6,089 nt of DNA from contig JAMPYA010000136.1 in assembly GCA_023700885.1 (NCBI GenBank), positions 1-6,089 of the forward strand, in the 5' to 3' direction. The translations under genes and the position numbers were made by a program. The DNA is from Flavobacteriaceae bacterium. Lineage in GTDB: Bacteria; Bacteroidota; Bacteroidia; Flavobacteriales; Flavobacteriaceae. Of this stretch, positions 1 through 5,366 are shown in pieces (positions within the stretch are counted from its first letter, which is position 1; every line of letters begins with the position of its first letter). Below the pieces are notes generated by a model. The model made no database searches and was not told where the DNA came from. It saw nothing but the letters and a program-made list of their open reading frames with translations.

Positions 1-495
1 GATTATTTAAATGCTATTGAAAAAGCCAAAGAAGAAGGTGGTAAAATGATTGTTGATGGCGGTGTCTTAACAGGTGATGGTTATGAAAGTGAATGTTATG
101 TTAGACCCTGTATTATTGAGGCAGAAAATAATTTTAAAATTGTACAAGAAGAAACTTTTGCACCTGTTTTATATGTGATGAAATACAATACAATAGAAGA
201 GGCTATTGCATATCAGAATGGTGTTCCTCAAGGATTATCATCATCTATATTTACCAACAATATGCGCGAAATGGAATTATTTCTTTCTGCAAATGGATCA
301 GATTGTGGCATTGCTAATGTAAATATTGGAACCTCAGGCGCAGAAATAGGTGGTGCTTTTGGTGGTGAAAAAGAAACAGGGGGTGGAAGAGAAAGTGGCT
401 CTGATGCTTGGAAAGTTTATATGAGACGCCAAACAAATACTATTAACTACGGCACTCAATTGCCCTTAGCGCAAGGAATTAAATTTGATTTTTAA
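1..495 (+). CDS. ALDH7-family aldehyde dehydrogenase (antiquitin / aminoadipate-semialdehyde dehydrogenase type), C-terminal part
   Basis: The frame is open from base 1, so the 5' end lies outside the window; the ATG at 46 is internal. The last 164 residues are visible (family length is roughly 500). ALDH7 enzymes oxidise L-2-aminoadipate 6-semialdehyde (in equilibrium with piperideine-6-carboxylate) to 2-aminoadipate with NAD+ in lysine breakdown; the bacterial form is called AmaB or Pcd. Fragment residues 50-55 (EETFAP) are the conserved ALDH segment whose second Glu binds the NAD ribose. Residues 112-137 carry the ALDH7 signature GAEIGGAFGGEK followed by TGGGRESGSDAWK, and the end LPLAQGIKF matches the family C-terminus. 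The Rossmann core and catalytic Cys are upstream and unseen. No lysine-pathway neighbour is visible, so the family is certain but the substrate is inferred. Confidence 0.93.
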   Translation, partial: DYLNAIEKAKEEGGKMIVDGGVLTGDGYESECYVRPCIIEAENNFKIVQEETFAPVLYVMKYNTIEEAIAYQNGVPQGLSSSIFTNNMREMELFLSANGSDCGIANVNIGTSGAEIGGAFGGEKETGGGRESGSDAWKVYMRRQTNTINYGTQLPLAQGIKFDF

Positions 496-530
496 CATGA
501 TTAACCAATAAGCTGGTTGTTAATATAAAA

Positions 531-559
531 CGAAAAGTCCCGATCTCTCGGGACTTTCG
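531..559 (+). terminator. Hairpin terminator after the aldehyde dehydrogenase gene
   Basis: A 10-bp perfect stem (534-543 with 548-557, AAAGTCCCGA / TCGGGACTTT) has a TCTC loop and two more pairs beyond a one-base bulge. It starts 35 bp after the stop codon. The T-tract on the plus strand is weak (TTTCGCTT); on the minus strand it is better (TTTTCGTTTTATA). It therefore acts either as a modest terminator or as a 3'-end stabilising hairpin for the dehydrogenase mRNA. No minus-strand gene is nearby that would need it. Confidence 0.72.
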
Positions 560-564
560 CTTAA

Positions 565-582
565 TTGGTTATCACTAACCAA
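565..582 (+). repeat. Small perfect stem-loop, with an alternative partner at 502-509
   Basis: TTGGTTA (565-571) pairs with TAACCAA (576-582) around a TCAC loop. The left arm with its preceding A (564-571, ATTGGTTA) is also the exact complement of TAACCAAT at 502-509, which would enclose the 531-559 hairpin. The two pairings exclude each other. This could be an accessory part of the 3' UTR or chance in AT-rich DNA. Confidence 0.4.
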
Positions 583-670
583 CTAAAAATCAACTAACCA
601 AACTTTATTTTTAACTAAATCTTCTAATCTATAAATTCTTTTTAAATCTTAATAATTAAAATAATTTACT

Positions 671-692
671 TTTTTTGTAACTTTATTTCTTT
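671..692 (+). promoter_or_regulatory. Candidate Bacteroidota-type promoter for the outer-membrane protein gene
   Basis: TAACTTTA at 678-685 matches the Bacteroidota -7 consensus TAnnTTTG except at the last base, and lies about 60 bp before the likely start codon. No clear TTTG -33 box sits 17-20 bp upstream. An alternative is that TTTG at 674-677 is itself the -33 box, with a poor -7 element near 693-700. The surrounding DNA is extremely AT-rich, so chance matches are likely. Confidence 0.25.
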
Positions 693-743
693 TAATTATT
701 ATTAAAACGAAACAAATCAATTACTATGCCAAACATATATATT

Positions 744-1157
744 ATGAAAAAAATAATTCTAATTTTTAGTTTTGCTTTTTTATCAACCTTTATTTATGCA
801 CAAGTTGATACTCAAAATGGAAGTCAACATCTGCGAGTTGGGGCTAATTTTTTTAAAGATAACACCAATATTAAAGTTGTTTATAATCATGGTCTCAGCG
901 AAATGTTTTCAGTAGGTGCCGGAGTATATGTTTTAAATAATTCTTATGGCTTTATTAGAGGAGATTTTTATTTAGATTCTGTTGTCCCACTGCCTGAAAA
1001 TTTAAATATCTTCGGTGGACTTGAAATTGGTATTATTGGGATAGATTTTCTTGATATTGAACCTCAACTAGGTATAGCTTATTCTATTTCAAATAATATA
1101 GATTTATTTCTTGAGGTAGGAAACACCGGAACCATTGGTTTAAGTTTTAAGTTTTAA
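744..1157 (+). CDS. Small secreted beta-rich protein, putative outer-membrane beta-barrel
   Basis: The protein has 137 residues from the ATG at 744. That start is chosen because it begins directly with a signal peptide (MKK, then a hydrophobic stretch to about residue 18, cleavage probably after Ala19 in YA|Q). The upstream in-frame ATG at 726 would add six residues before the basic N-region. The mature part has no catalytic motif. It shows alternating Gly/aromatic beta-strand patterns (RVGANFF, FSVGAGVYVL, LFLEVG) and ends in Phe within GLSFKF, like the terminal strand of outer-membrane barrels. At about 118 mature residues it could make a small barrel of roughly eight strands. The middle segment LPENLNIFGGLEIGI recalls uncharacterised Bacteroidota outer-membrane proteins (DUF6646-like, from memory). 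Function is unknown. It is probably transcribed alone, convergent with atpG. Confidence 0.8.
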   Translation: MKKIILIFSFAFLSTFIYAQVDTQNGSQHLRVGANFFKDNTNIKVVYNHGLSEMFSVGAGVYVLNNSYGFIRGDFYLDSVVPLPENLNIFGGLEIGIIGIDFLDIEPQLGIAYSISNNIDLFLEVGNTGTIGLSFKF

Positions 1158-1191
1158 ATAGTTTTTCCTGTTTTTGTAAAGTTGTAAAGGT

Positions 1192-1240
1192 GTAGGACGT
1201 GAATTGTATTTAGTAGCTGGTATCTGGTATCAGGAAACAT
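1192..1240. repeat. Degenerate heptanucleotide tandem array A
   Basis: Seven contiguous 7-bp units start at 1192, 1199, 1206, 1213, 1220, 1227 and 1234. All begin with G and six begin with GT (for example GTATTTA, GTAGCTG, GTATCTG, GTATCAG). Two looser 8-bp GTAAAG units lie just upstream (1176-1191). The array lies in the spacer between the convergent outer-membrane protein gene and atpG. Function is unknown. Confidence 0.65.
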
Positions 1241-1267
1241 AGGAGCCAAAAATCTATAATCGTTATT

Positions 1268-1309
1268 AAATCAATTTCACCTTTTAGGGTTGGGGTAAAA
1301 AATTGATTT
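1268..1309. repeat. 10-bp inverted repeat enclosing a T/G-rich loop
   Basis: AAATCAATTT (1268-1277) is the exact complement of AAATTGATTT (1300-1309), with 22 bp between them containing CCTTTTAGG and GGTTGGGGTA. It lies between the two heptamer arrays. It could be a stem-loop in a readthrough transcript or a decayed intergenic repeat. The long loop and lack of a T-run directly after a GC-rich stem make it a poor terminator. Confidence 0.45.
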
Positions 1310-1332
1310 TCGTCTAACTGGTAACTTTCTTA

Positions 1333-1366
1333 GTAGGCGTGAATCGTGAAACGTGAATTGTATTTA
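1333..1366. repeat. Degenerate heptanucleotide tandem array B
   Basis: Four contiguous 7-bp units start at 1339, 1346, 1353 and 1360 (GTGAATC, GTGAAAC, GTGAATT, GTATTTA), preceded by a 6-bp GTAGGC unit at 1333. The 16 bases at 1351-1366 (ACGTGAATTGTATTTA) are identical to 1197-1212 in array A, so the two arrays are related copies. Confidence 0.65.
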
Positions 1367-1370
1367 TACC

Positions 1371-1402
1371 AATAAAAAAGGAGCTTAAGCTCCTTTTTTA
1401 TT
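1371..1402. terminator. Bidirectional rho-independent terminator between atpG and the outer-membrane protein gene
   Basis: This is a perfect 32-bp palindrome (16-bp arms, centre between 1386 and 1387). Its GC core GGAGCTTAAGCTCC is flanked by A6 on one side and T6 on the other, so both strands give a GC stem followed by a U-run. On the minus strand it begins 15 bp after the atpG stop and ends the ATP synthase operon. On the plus strand it would stop transcription from the outer-membrane protein gene before it entered atpG in antisense. Confidence 0.9.
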
Positions 1403-1417
1403 TTGATATTATTACTT

Positions 1418-2278
1418 TTAACCTTTCAATGCCTCTGCACCACCTACAATCTCAAGAATTTCATTTGTAATTGCAGCTTGTCTAGCTTTGTTATAGTTAA
1501 GCTTAAGTTCGTTCTTAAGTTCATTTGCGTTGTCTGTTGCTTTATGCATTGCTGTCATACGAGCACCGTGTTCAGCGGCAAAAGAATCTCTAATAGATTT
1601 ATATAACTGCATTTTTAAAGACTTAGGGATTAATTCTAAAACTATTTCATTTTTAGATGGTTCAAAAATATAATCTAAGTTGCTGTTTGCATCTCCTTCA
1701 ATCGGTACTATGGGTAAAAATTGTTCAATTGTGGGTATTTGATTTGCAGCATTTTTAAAAATATTATATGCCAAATGAATTTTATCATATGTTTTATTAG
1801 CGAAACTTTCCATCAAAAAGGAAGCAATTTTCGCGCTGTTTTCAAATGTTAAATTTTCATAAATTGCACTTTGATTTTGAACAATTTTATGAGTTTTTGA
1901 TAAGACATCATTTCCTTTTTTCCCAATTGTTAATAAAGTAACATTTTTATCGCTATAATTTTCTTCAATATATTGTAGCATCATTTTAACGACTTGTGAA
2001 TTGAATGCTCCACACAATCCTCTATTTGATGTAATAACTACAAATAAAACGTTTGACACTTCTCTTTGATCAGCATAAACACCGCCTGATTCAATACTAA
2101 GTGTACCACTTAAACTTTGCAATAATTCTGAAAGTTTATTTGAGTAAGGACGCATTTGGGTAATAGCGCTTTGTGCTTTCTTCAACTTAGCAGCCGATAC
2201 CATTTTCATGGCACTAGTTATCTGCATGGTTGAGGTAACCGAAGCAATTCTATTTCTAATTTCTTTTAGGTTTGCCAT
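1418..2278 (-). CDS. atpG: F1Fo ATP synthase subunit gamma
   Basis: Gamma is the central rotor shaft of F1: it turns inside the alpha3beta3 head and couples proton flow through the c ring to ATP synthesis. The protein has 286 residues, matching the usual length (about 287 in E. coli). The N-terminal helix MANLKEIRNRIASV...MQITSAMKMVSAAKL and the C-terminal helix that ends the protein form the coiled-coil shaft. SNRGLCGAFN at residues 84-93 is the conserved start of the globular domain. ITNEILEIVGGAEA near residues 270-283 fits the family signature. The start is the first ATG of the conserved N-terminus; no Shine-Dalgarno precedes it. It is the last gene of the operon, 103 bp after atpA (unusually long for this operon and filled with 7-bp repeats), and is followed by a strong terminator rather than atpD. 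Confidence 0.98.
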   Translation of the reverse strand: MANLKEIRNRIASVTSTMQITSAMKMVSAAKLKKAQSAITQMRPYSNKLSELLQSLSGTLSIESGGVYADQREVSNVLFVVITSNRGLCGAFNSQVVKMMLQYIEENYSDKNVTLLTIGKKGNDVLSKTHKIVQNQSAIYENLTFENSAKIASFLMESFANKTYDKIHLAYNIFKNAANQIPTIEQFLPIVPIEGDANSNLDYIFEPSKNEIVLELIPKSLKMQLYKSIRDSFAAEHGARMTAMHKATDNANELKNELKLNYNKARQAAITNEILEIVGGAEALKG

Positions 2279-2383
2279 TTAATTAGTATCTAATATTGAG
2301 TATTGAGAATTAAATATGTAATTTCATTTCTTTTGTCTCCTGTCTTTTATCTAATCTCTAAATACTCTATTCTCAAATCTTTT
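2279..2383. repeat. 7-bp periodic degenerate repeat filling the atpA-atpG spacer
   Basis: Read on the plus strand from 2286, fourteen contiguous heptamers run to 2383 without a phase shift, and one looser unit (2279-2285) completes the spacer. Column 4 is T in all fourteen units and column 2 is T in twelve. Column 3 is A in the first five, T in one, then C in the last eight. The left part includes a perfect tandem copy of TATTGAG (2294-2307); the right part has the form NTCTNNN with one NACT unit. The array covers the spacer and the last two bases of the atpA stop codon. It also holds an 8-bp inverted repeat (TTGAGAAT 2303-2310 / ATTCTCAA 2369-2376). It is transcribed in the atp mRNA; function is unknown. 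Confidence 0.7.
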
Positions 2384-3959
2384 AAATATATTTTGCTGAT
2401 ATTTCTTTTGCAACTAATTTTAAAGTATCGGTAATTTCATCGGTTAATTTACCTGCTTTTAAATCGTTTAAAACATTTTTATGTTTTGCATTTAAATAAA
2501 CCAAATAATCTTTTTCAAACTCTTTTACTTTATTTACTGGAACATCTCTTAATAAATTATTAGTTCCAGCATAAATAATGGCAGTTTGATCTTCTACAGT
2601 ATAAGGGTCATTTTGAGCTTGTTTTAAAATCTCAACATTTTTTCTTCCTTTATTGATAACATTAAGAGTTGCTGCATCTAAATCAGATCCAAACTTAGCA
2701 AAAGCTTCTAATTCTCTATATTGCGCTTGATCTAATTTCAAAGTACCAGATACTTTTTTCATCGATTTAATTTGAGCAGAACCTCCAACACGTGATACCG
2801 AAATACCTACGTTAATTGCAGGACGAACTCCAGAGTTAAATAAATCTGATTCTAAGAATATTTGCCCATCTGTAATTGAAATTACGTTTGTTGGGATATA
2901 TGCTGATACGTCACCTGCCTGAGTTTCAATAATAGGAAGCGCAGTTAATGATCCTCCTCCTTTAATTTTTCCCTTTAAAGAATCTGGAATATCGTTCATT
3001 TTTTGGGCAATTATATCATTATTGATAACTTTTGCTGCTCTTTCCAATAATCTTGAATGTAAGTAGAAAACGTCTCCTGGATAGGCCTCACGTCCTGGTG
3101 GTCTTCTTAAAATTAATGAAATCTCACGGTAAGCAATCGCTTGTTTAGATAAATCATCATAAATAATTAATGCAGGACGACCGGTATCTCTAAAATACTC
3201 ACCAATTGCGGCACCAGCAAAGGGTGCATATACTTGCATTGCGGCAGGATCTGAAGCATTAGCTGCAACAATAGTTGTATAAGCTAGTGCTCCTCTTTCT
3301 TCAAGCATTTTAGCAATACCCGCAACTGTAGAACCTTTTTGACCAATCGCAACATATATACAATATACAGGAACTCCTGCATCGTAAAATTCTTTTTGAT
3401 TTAAAATTGTATCAAGAGCAACTGTAGATTTACCAGTTTGTCTATCACCAATGATTAGCTCTCTTTGTCCTCTACCAATAGGAATCATCGCATCAACAGC
3501 TTTAATACCTGTTTGTAAAGGCTCATTTACCGGTTGACGGAAAATTACTCCTGGCGCTCTACGCTCTAATGGCATTTCAAAAGTTTCTCCATCAATTGGC
3601 CCTTTTCCATCAATTGGGTTACCTAAGGTATCTACTACTCTACCCACAATTCCTTCCCCAACTCTAATTGAAGCAATACGCTGTGTTCTTTTTACTGTTG
3701 CACCTTCTTTAATTTCTGTAGAAGGCCCTAAAAGTACCACTCCAACATTATCTTCTTCTAAGTTTAATACAATACCCTCTAAGCCATTATCAAATTGAAC
3801 TAGCTCACCATATTGTACATTTTCTAATCCATAAACACGAGCAATACCATCACCTACTTGCAATACTGTACCAACTTCATCAAGGGTTGCGTTACTTTCA
3901 AATCCGGTTAATTGTTGCTTTAAAATTGCTGATACTTCAGCTGGTCTAACTGCTGCCAT
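2382..3959 (-). CDS. atpA: F1Fo ATP synthase subunit alpha
   Basis: Alpha forms the F1 head with beta; it binds non-exchanging nucleotide and supplies the arginine finger to the beta catalytic sites. From the ATG at 3959 the protein has 525 residues beginning MAAVRPAEVSAIL, the usual start of Bacteroidota AtpA. An ATG six bases upstream (3965) would add Met-Lys and cannot be excluded, since no Shine-Dalgarno decides. In that 527-residue numbering: Walker A GDRQTGKS at 173-180, Walker B ALIIYDD at 265-271, alpha/beta signature PAINVGISVS at 382-391 and the arginine finger Arg392 in SRVGG. Between LLERAAKV and GGGSLTALP there are about seven more residues than in E. coli, which seems normal for this phylum. 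It follows atpH at a 36-bp gap. Nothing is broken. Confidence 0.98.
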   Translation of the reverse strand: MAAVRPAEVSAILKQQLTGFESNATLDEVGTVLQVGDGIARVYGLENVQYGELVQFDNGLEGIVLNLEEDNVGVVLLGPSTEIKEGATVKRTQRIASIRVGEGIVGRVVDTLGNPIDGKGPIDGETFEMPLERRAPGVIFRQPVNEPLQTGIKAVDAMIPIGRGQRELIIGDRQTGKSTVALDTILNQKEFYDAGVPVYCIYVAIGQKGSTVAGIAKMLEERGALAYTTIVAANASDPAAMQVYAPFAGAAIGEYFRDTGRPALIIYDDLSKQAIAYREISLILRRPPGREAYPGDVFYLHSRLLERAAKVINNDIIAQKMNDIPDSLKGKIKGGGSLTALPIIETQAGDVSAYIPTNVISITDGQIFLESDLFNSGVRPAINVGISVSRVGGSAQIKSMKKVSGTLKLDQAQYRELEAFAKFGSDLDAATLNVINKGRKNVEILKQAQNDPYTVEDQTAIIYAGTNNLLRDVPVNKVKEFEKDYLVYLNAKHKNVLNDLKAGKLTDEITDTLKLVAKEISAKYI

Positions 3960-3995
3960 TTTCATTTATTTTATTATCTGTTGAGATACAATTTT

Positions 3996-4553
3996 TTAAT
4001 AATTTGGTAAATATAGATTCTTTTTAAAATCTCTTTTTAATGTTTGAAATCTTTGTAAAATACTTGCATCGTATTGAACATCACCTAATCTTAACACAAA
4101 ACCGCCTATAATTTCAGGATTAATGATATTCTTAATACTTACTTCTTTTGATGATAGTGTCTTTATTTTTTCTAATATTGATTTTTCCAATTCTGGTGTT
4201 AATGGAATTGCTGATGTTACAATTGCAACTTCATATCCCATTAAGAAATCGTAAATTATTGTGTATTCTTTAGCGGTAAGTAGTAATAATTCGATTCTTT
4301 TATTTTCTATTAATAACTGAATCAATCCATTTGATAATTCATTAACATGAGTTTCAAAAATGGCTTTTAGCACCTTACTTTTAGCTTCAGATTTTATGAT
4401 TGGACTTTTTAACATTATTTGCAAGTCCTTACTTTCTGTAATAGTATTTGCAATAAAAAGCATATTATCATTTACTTCTTCGTGCACCCCCTGCTCTTTA
4501 GCTAGATTGAGTAGTGCTTTTGCGTATCGTAATGCAGCTCTGGTTCCTTTCAT
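3996..4553 (-). CDS. atpH: F1Fo ATP synthase subunit delta (mitochondrial OSCP equivalent)
   Basis: Delta sits on top of F1 and ties the alpha N-termini to the peripheral stalk made by b, so the head does not turn with the shaft. The protein has 185 residues, close to the family norm of about 175-185. The N-terminus has the typical RYAKALLNLA helix (residues 9-18), LIENKRIELL lies near residues 81-90, and the C-terminal family signature ending NIINPEIIGGFVLRLGD spans about residues 142-158. It starts only 4 bp after the atpF stop codon, implying translational coupling, and precedes atpA. Sequence conservation of delta is always low, but the position between atpF and atpA leaves no doubt. Confidence 0.97.
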   Translation of the reverse strand: MKGTRAALRYAKALLNLAKEQGVHEEVNDNMLFIANTITESKDLQIMLKSPIIKSEAKSKVLKAIFETHVNELSNGLIQLLIENKRIELLLLTAKEYTIIYDFLMGYEVAIVTSAIPLTPELEKSILEKIKTLSSKEVSIKNIINPEIIGGFVLRLGDVQYDASILQRFQTLKRDFKKNLYLPNY

Positions 4554-4557
4554 GAAC

Positions 4558-5049
4558 TTAGTTTAACTTAACATCTTTTAACATCTCTCCAATGACTTTT
4601 AATTGTCTATCTTTTGATGAGAGCTCTTCTTTAATAACTTTTTCTGCAATACTTATTGACAATTCTGCTACTTGATTTTTTAACTCTACAATAGCGGCTT
4701 GTTTTTCGTTTTCAATAGTAAATTTTGCTTGCTCAATCAACTTTGCCGATTGTTTTAGAGCTTCTTCTTTGCTTTCTGCAATGAGTTTTTCTCTAATTTC
4801 ACGAGCGTCCTTTAACATCGCATCACGTTCATTGCGTGCTTCTTTAAGAATACGTTCATTATCTGATTTTAAATTTTGCATTTCTAAACGCGCTTTTTCA
4901 GCAGATAATAATGCATCATTAATAGAGTCTTCTCTTTCTTTTACAGCGTTTAAAATTGGTTTCCATGCTAATTTTTTTAGCAATAAGAAAAATGCTAAGA
5001 AAATGATGGTAGTCCAAAATATTAAACTTTCAGGTGCTACAAAATTCAT
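4558..5049 (-). CDS. atpF: F1Fo ATP synthase subunit b
   Basis: Subunit b is the peripheral stalk: an N-terminal membrane anchor holds it next to subunit a, and a long helix reaches up to delta. The protein has 163 residues (about 156-170 is usual). A single transmembrane segment covers about residues 8-24 (LIFWTTIIFLAFFLLL), followed by basic residues and the conserved AWKPILNAVKERE segment (28-40). The rest is almost entirely charged, Ala/Lys/Glu-rich helix suited to the right-handed coiled coil of the b dimer. Only one b gene is present, so the stalk is probably a b2 homodimer rather than the b/b' heterodimer of cyanobacteria. It lies 80 bp after atpE, behind a stem-loop, and 4 bp before atpH. 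Confidence 0.97.
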   Translation of the reverse strand: MNFVAPESLIFWTTIIFLAFFLLLKKLAWKPILNAVKEREDSINDALLSAEKARLEMQNLKSDNERILKEARNERDAMLKDAREIREKLIAESKEEALKQSAKLIEQAKFTIENEKQAAIVELKNQVAELSISIAEKVIKEELSSKDRQLKVIGEMLKDVKLN

Positions 5050-5087
5050 AATTTATATTTTATTATTTATTTACAATCTATTAAAAA

Positions 5088-5120
5088 TCAAACACTTTAA
5101 CCAACCGTTAAAGTGTTTGA
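5088..5120 (-). terminator. Intra-operon stem-loop between atpE and atpF (partial terminator or mRNA stabiliser)
   Basis: On the mRNA strand a perfect 14-bp stem (TCAAACACTTTAAC / GTTAAAGTGTTTGA) closes a 5-base GGTTG loop and is followed at once by TTTTTAATAG. It begins 9 bp after the atpE stop codon. This is the shape of a rho-independent terminator, but with only 4 GC pairs in 14 it is probably leaky, which fits its place inside an operon whose downstream genes must be expressed. It could also mark a processed 3' end protecting atpE mRNA. Either role would favour subunit c, needed in 8-17 copies per enzyme against one or two of the others. Confidence 0.65.
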
Positions 5121-5129
5121 AATAAAAAT

Positions 5130-5330
5130 TTACTTTGCGATTAACGCAACTACCACAGCGAAAAGCGCAACACCTTCAATAAGTGCGGCAGCAATAATCA
5201 TTGCAGTTTGAATTTTTGCAGCAGCTTCAGGTTGACGCGCAATTGCATCCATAGCTGAACCACCAATTTTACCAATACCTAAACCTGCACCTATTGCAGC
5301 AAGTCCAGCACCAATTCCTGCTAATACCAT
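5130..5330 (-). CDS. atpE: F1Fo ATP synthase subunit c (proteolipid, rotor ring)
   Basis: Subunit c oligomerises into the membrane ring whose rotation is driven by protonation of one carboxylate per monomer. The protein has 66 residues, at the short end for the family. It forms a two-helix hairpin: helix 1 about 3-27 with the Gly-rich packing motif GAGLAAIGAGLGIG, the polar loop ARQPEA (31-36, contacting gamma/epsilon), and helix 2 about 41-64. Glu52 in ALIEGVALF is the ion-binding carboxylate. The positions that hold Gln32 and Ser66 in the sodium-binding ring of Ilyobacter are Ile19 and Gly53 here, so a proton-driven ring is inferred. Lys21 in helix 1 replaces a neutral residue of many other phyla but fits the Bacteroidota form as I know it. 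It lies 36 bp after atpB. Confidence 0.97.
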   Translation of the reverse strand: MVLAGIGAGLAAIGAGLGIGKIGGSAMDAIARQPEAAAKIQTAMIIAAALIEGVALFAVVVALIAK

Positions 5331-5366
5331 AATCTTAAATTTATTATTATTAATTAAACATTCTTA

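Noticed and set aside
726..743. Upstream ATG adding six residues to the outer-membrane protein
   Set aside because: The residues MPNIYI precede the basic MKK start of a normal signal peptide; the ATG at 744 gives the better N-terminus.
1192..1366. Heptamer arrays considered as a CRISPR array or transposon ends
   Set aside because: The units are 7 bp with no spacers, there is no cas gene or transposase, and no target-site duplication is visible.
1403..1606. Plus-strand open frame of 67 codons over the atpG 3' end
   Set aside because: It lies antisense to the conserved C-terminus of gamma and starts within the terminator T-run; its Cys/Leu-rich translation looks like a shadow.
2310..2341. Minus-strand mini-ORF (ATG at 2327, five codons then TAA) preceded by AGGAG at 2341-2337
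   Set aside because: It looks like a leader peptide with a Shine-Dalgarno, but Flavobacteriia largely do not use Shine-Dalgarno sites, and the AGGAG is just one unit of the 7-bp repeat. Five codons carry no recognisable signal.
3975..3988. TATCT/AGATA hairpin in the atpH-atpA gap
   Set aside because: Five AT-rich pairs with a 4-base loop are expected by chance and would not be stable.
4360..4566. Plus-strand open frame of 68 codons over atpH
   Set aside because: It is antisense to the conserved N-terminal half of delta, with no promoter or family resemblance.
4769..5125. Plus-strand open frame of 118 codons over atpF and the atpE-atpF hairpin
   Set aside because: It is the reverse shadow of the charged helix of subunit b; its Ser/Arg-rich translation is what an antisense Lys/Glu/Ala helix gives.
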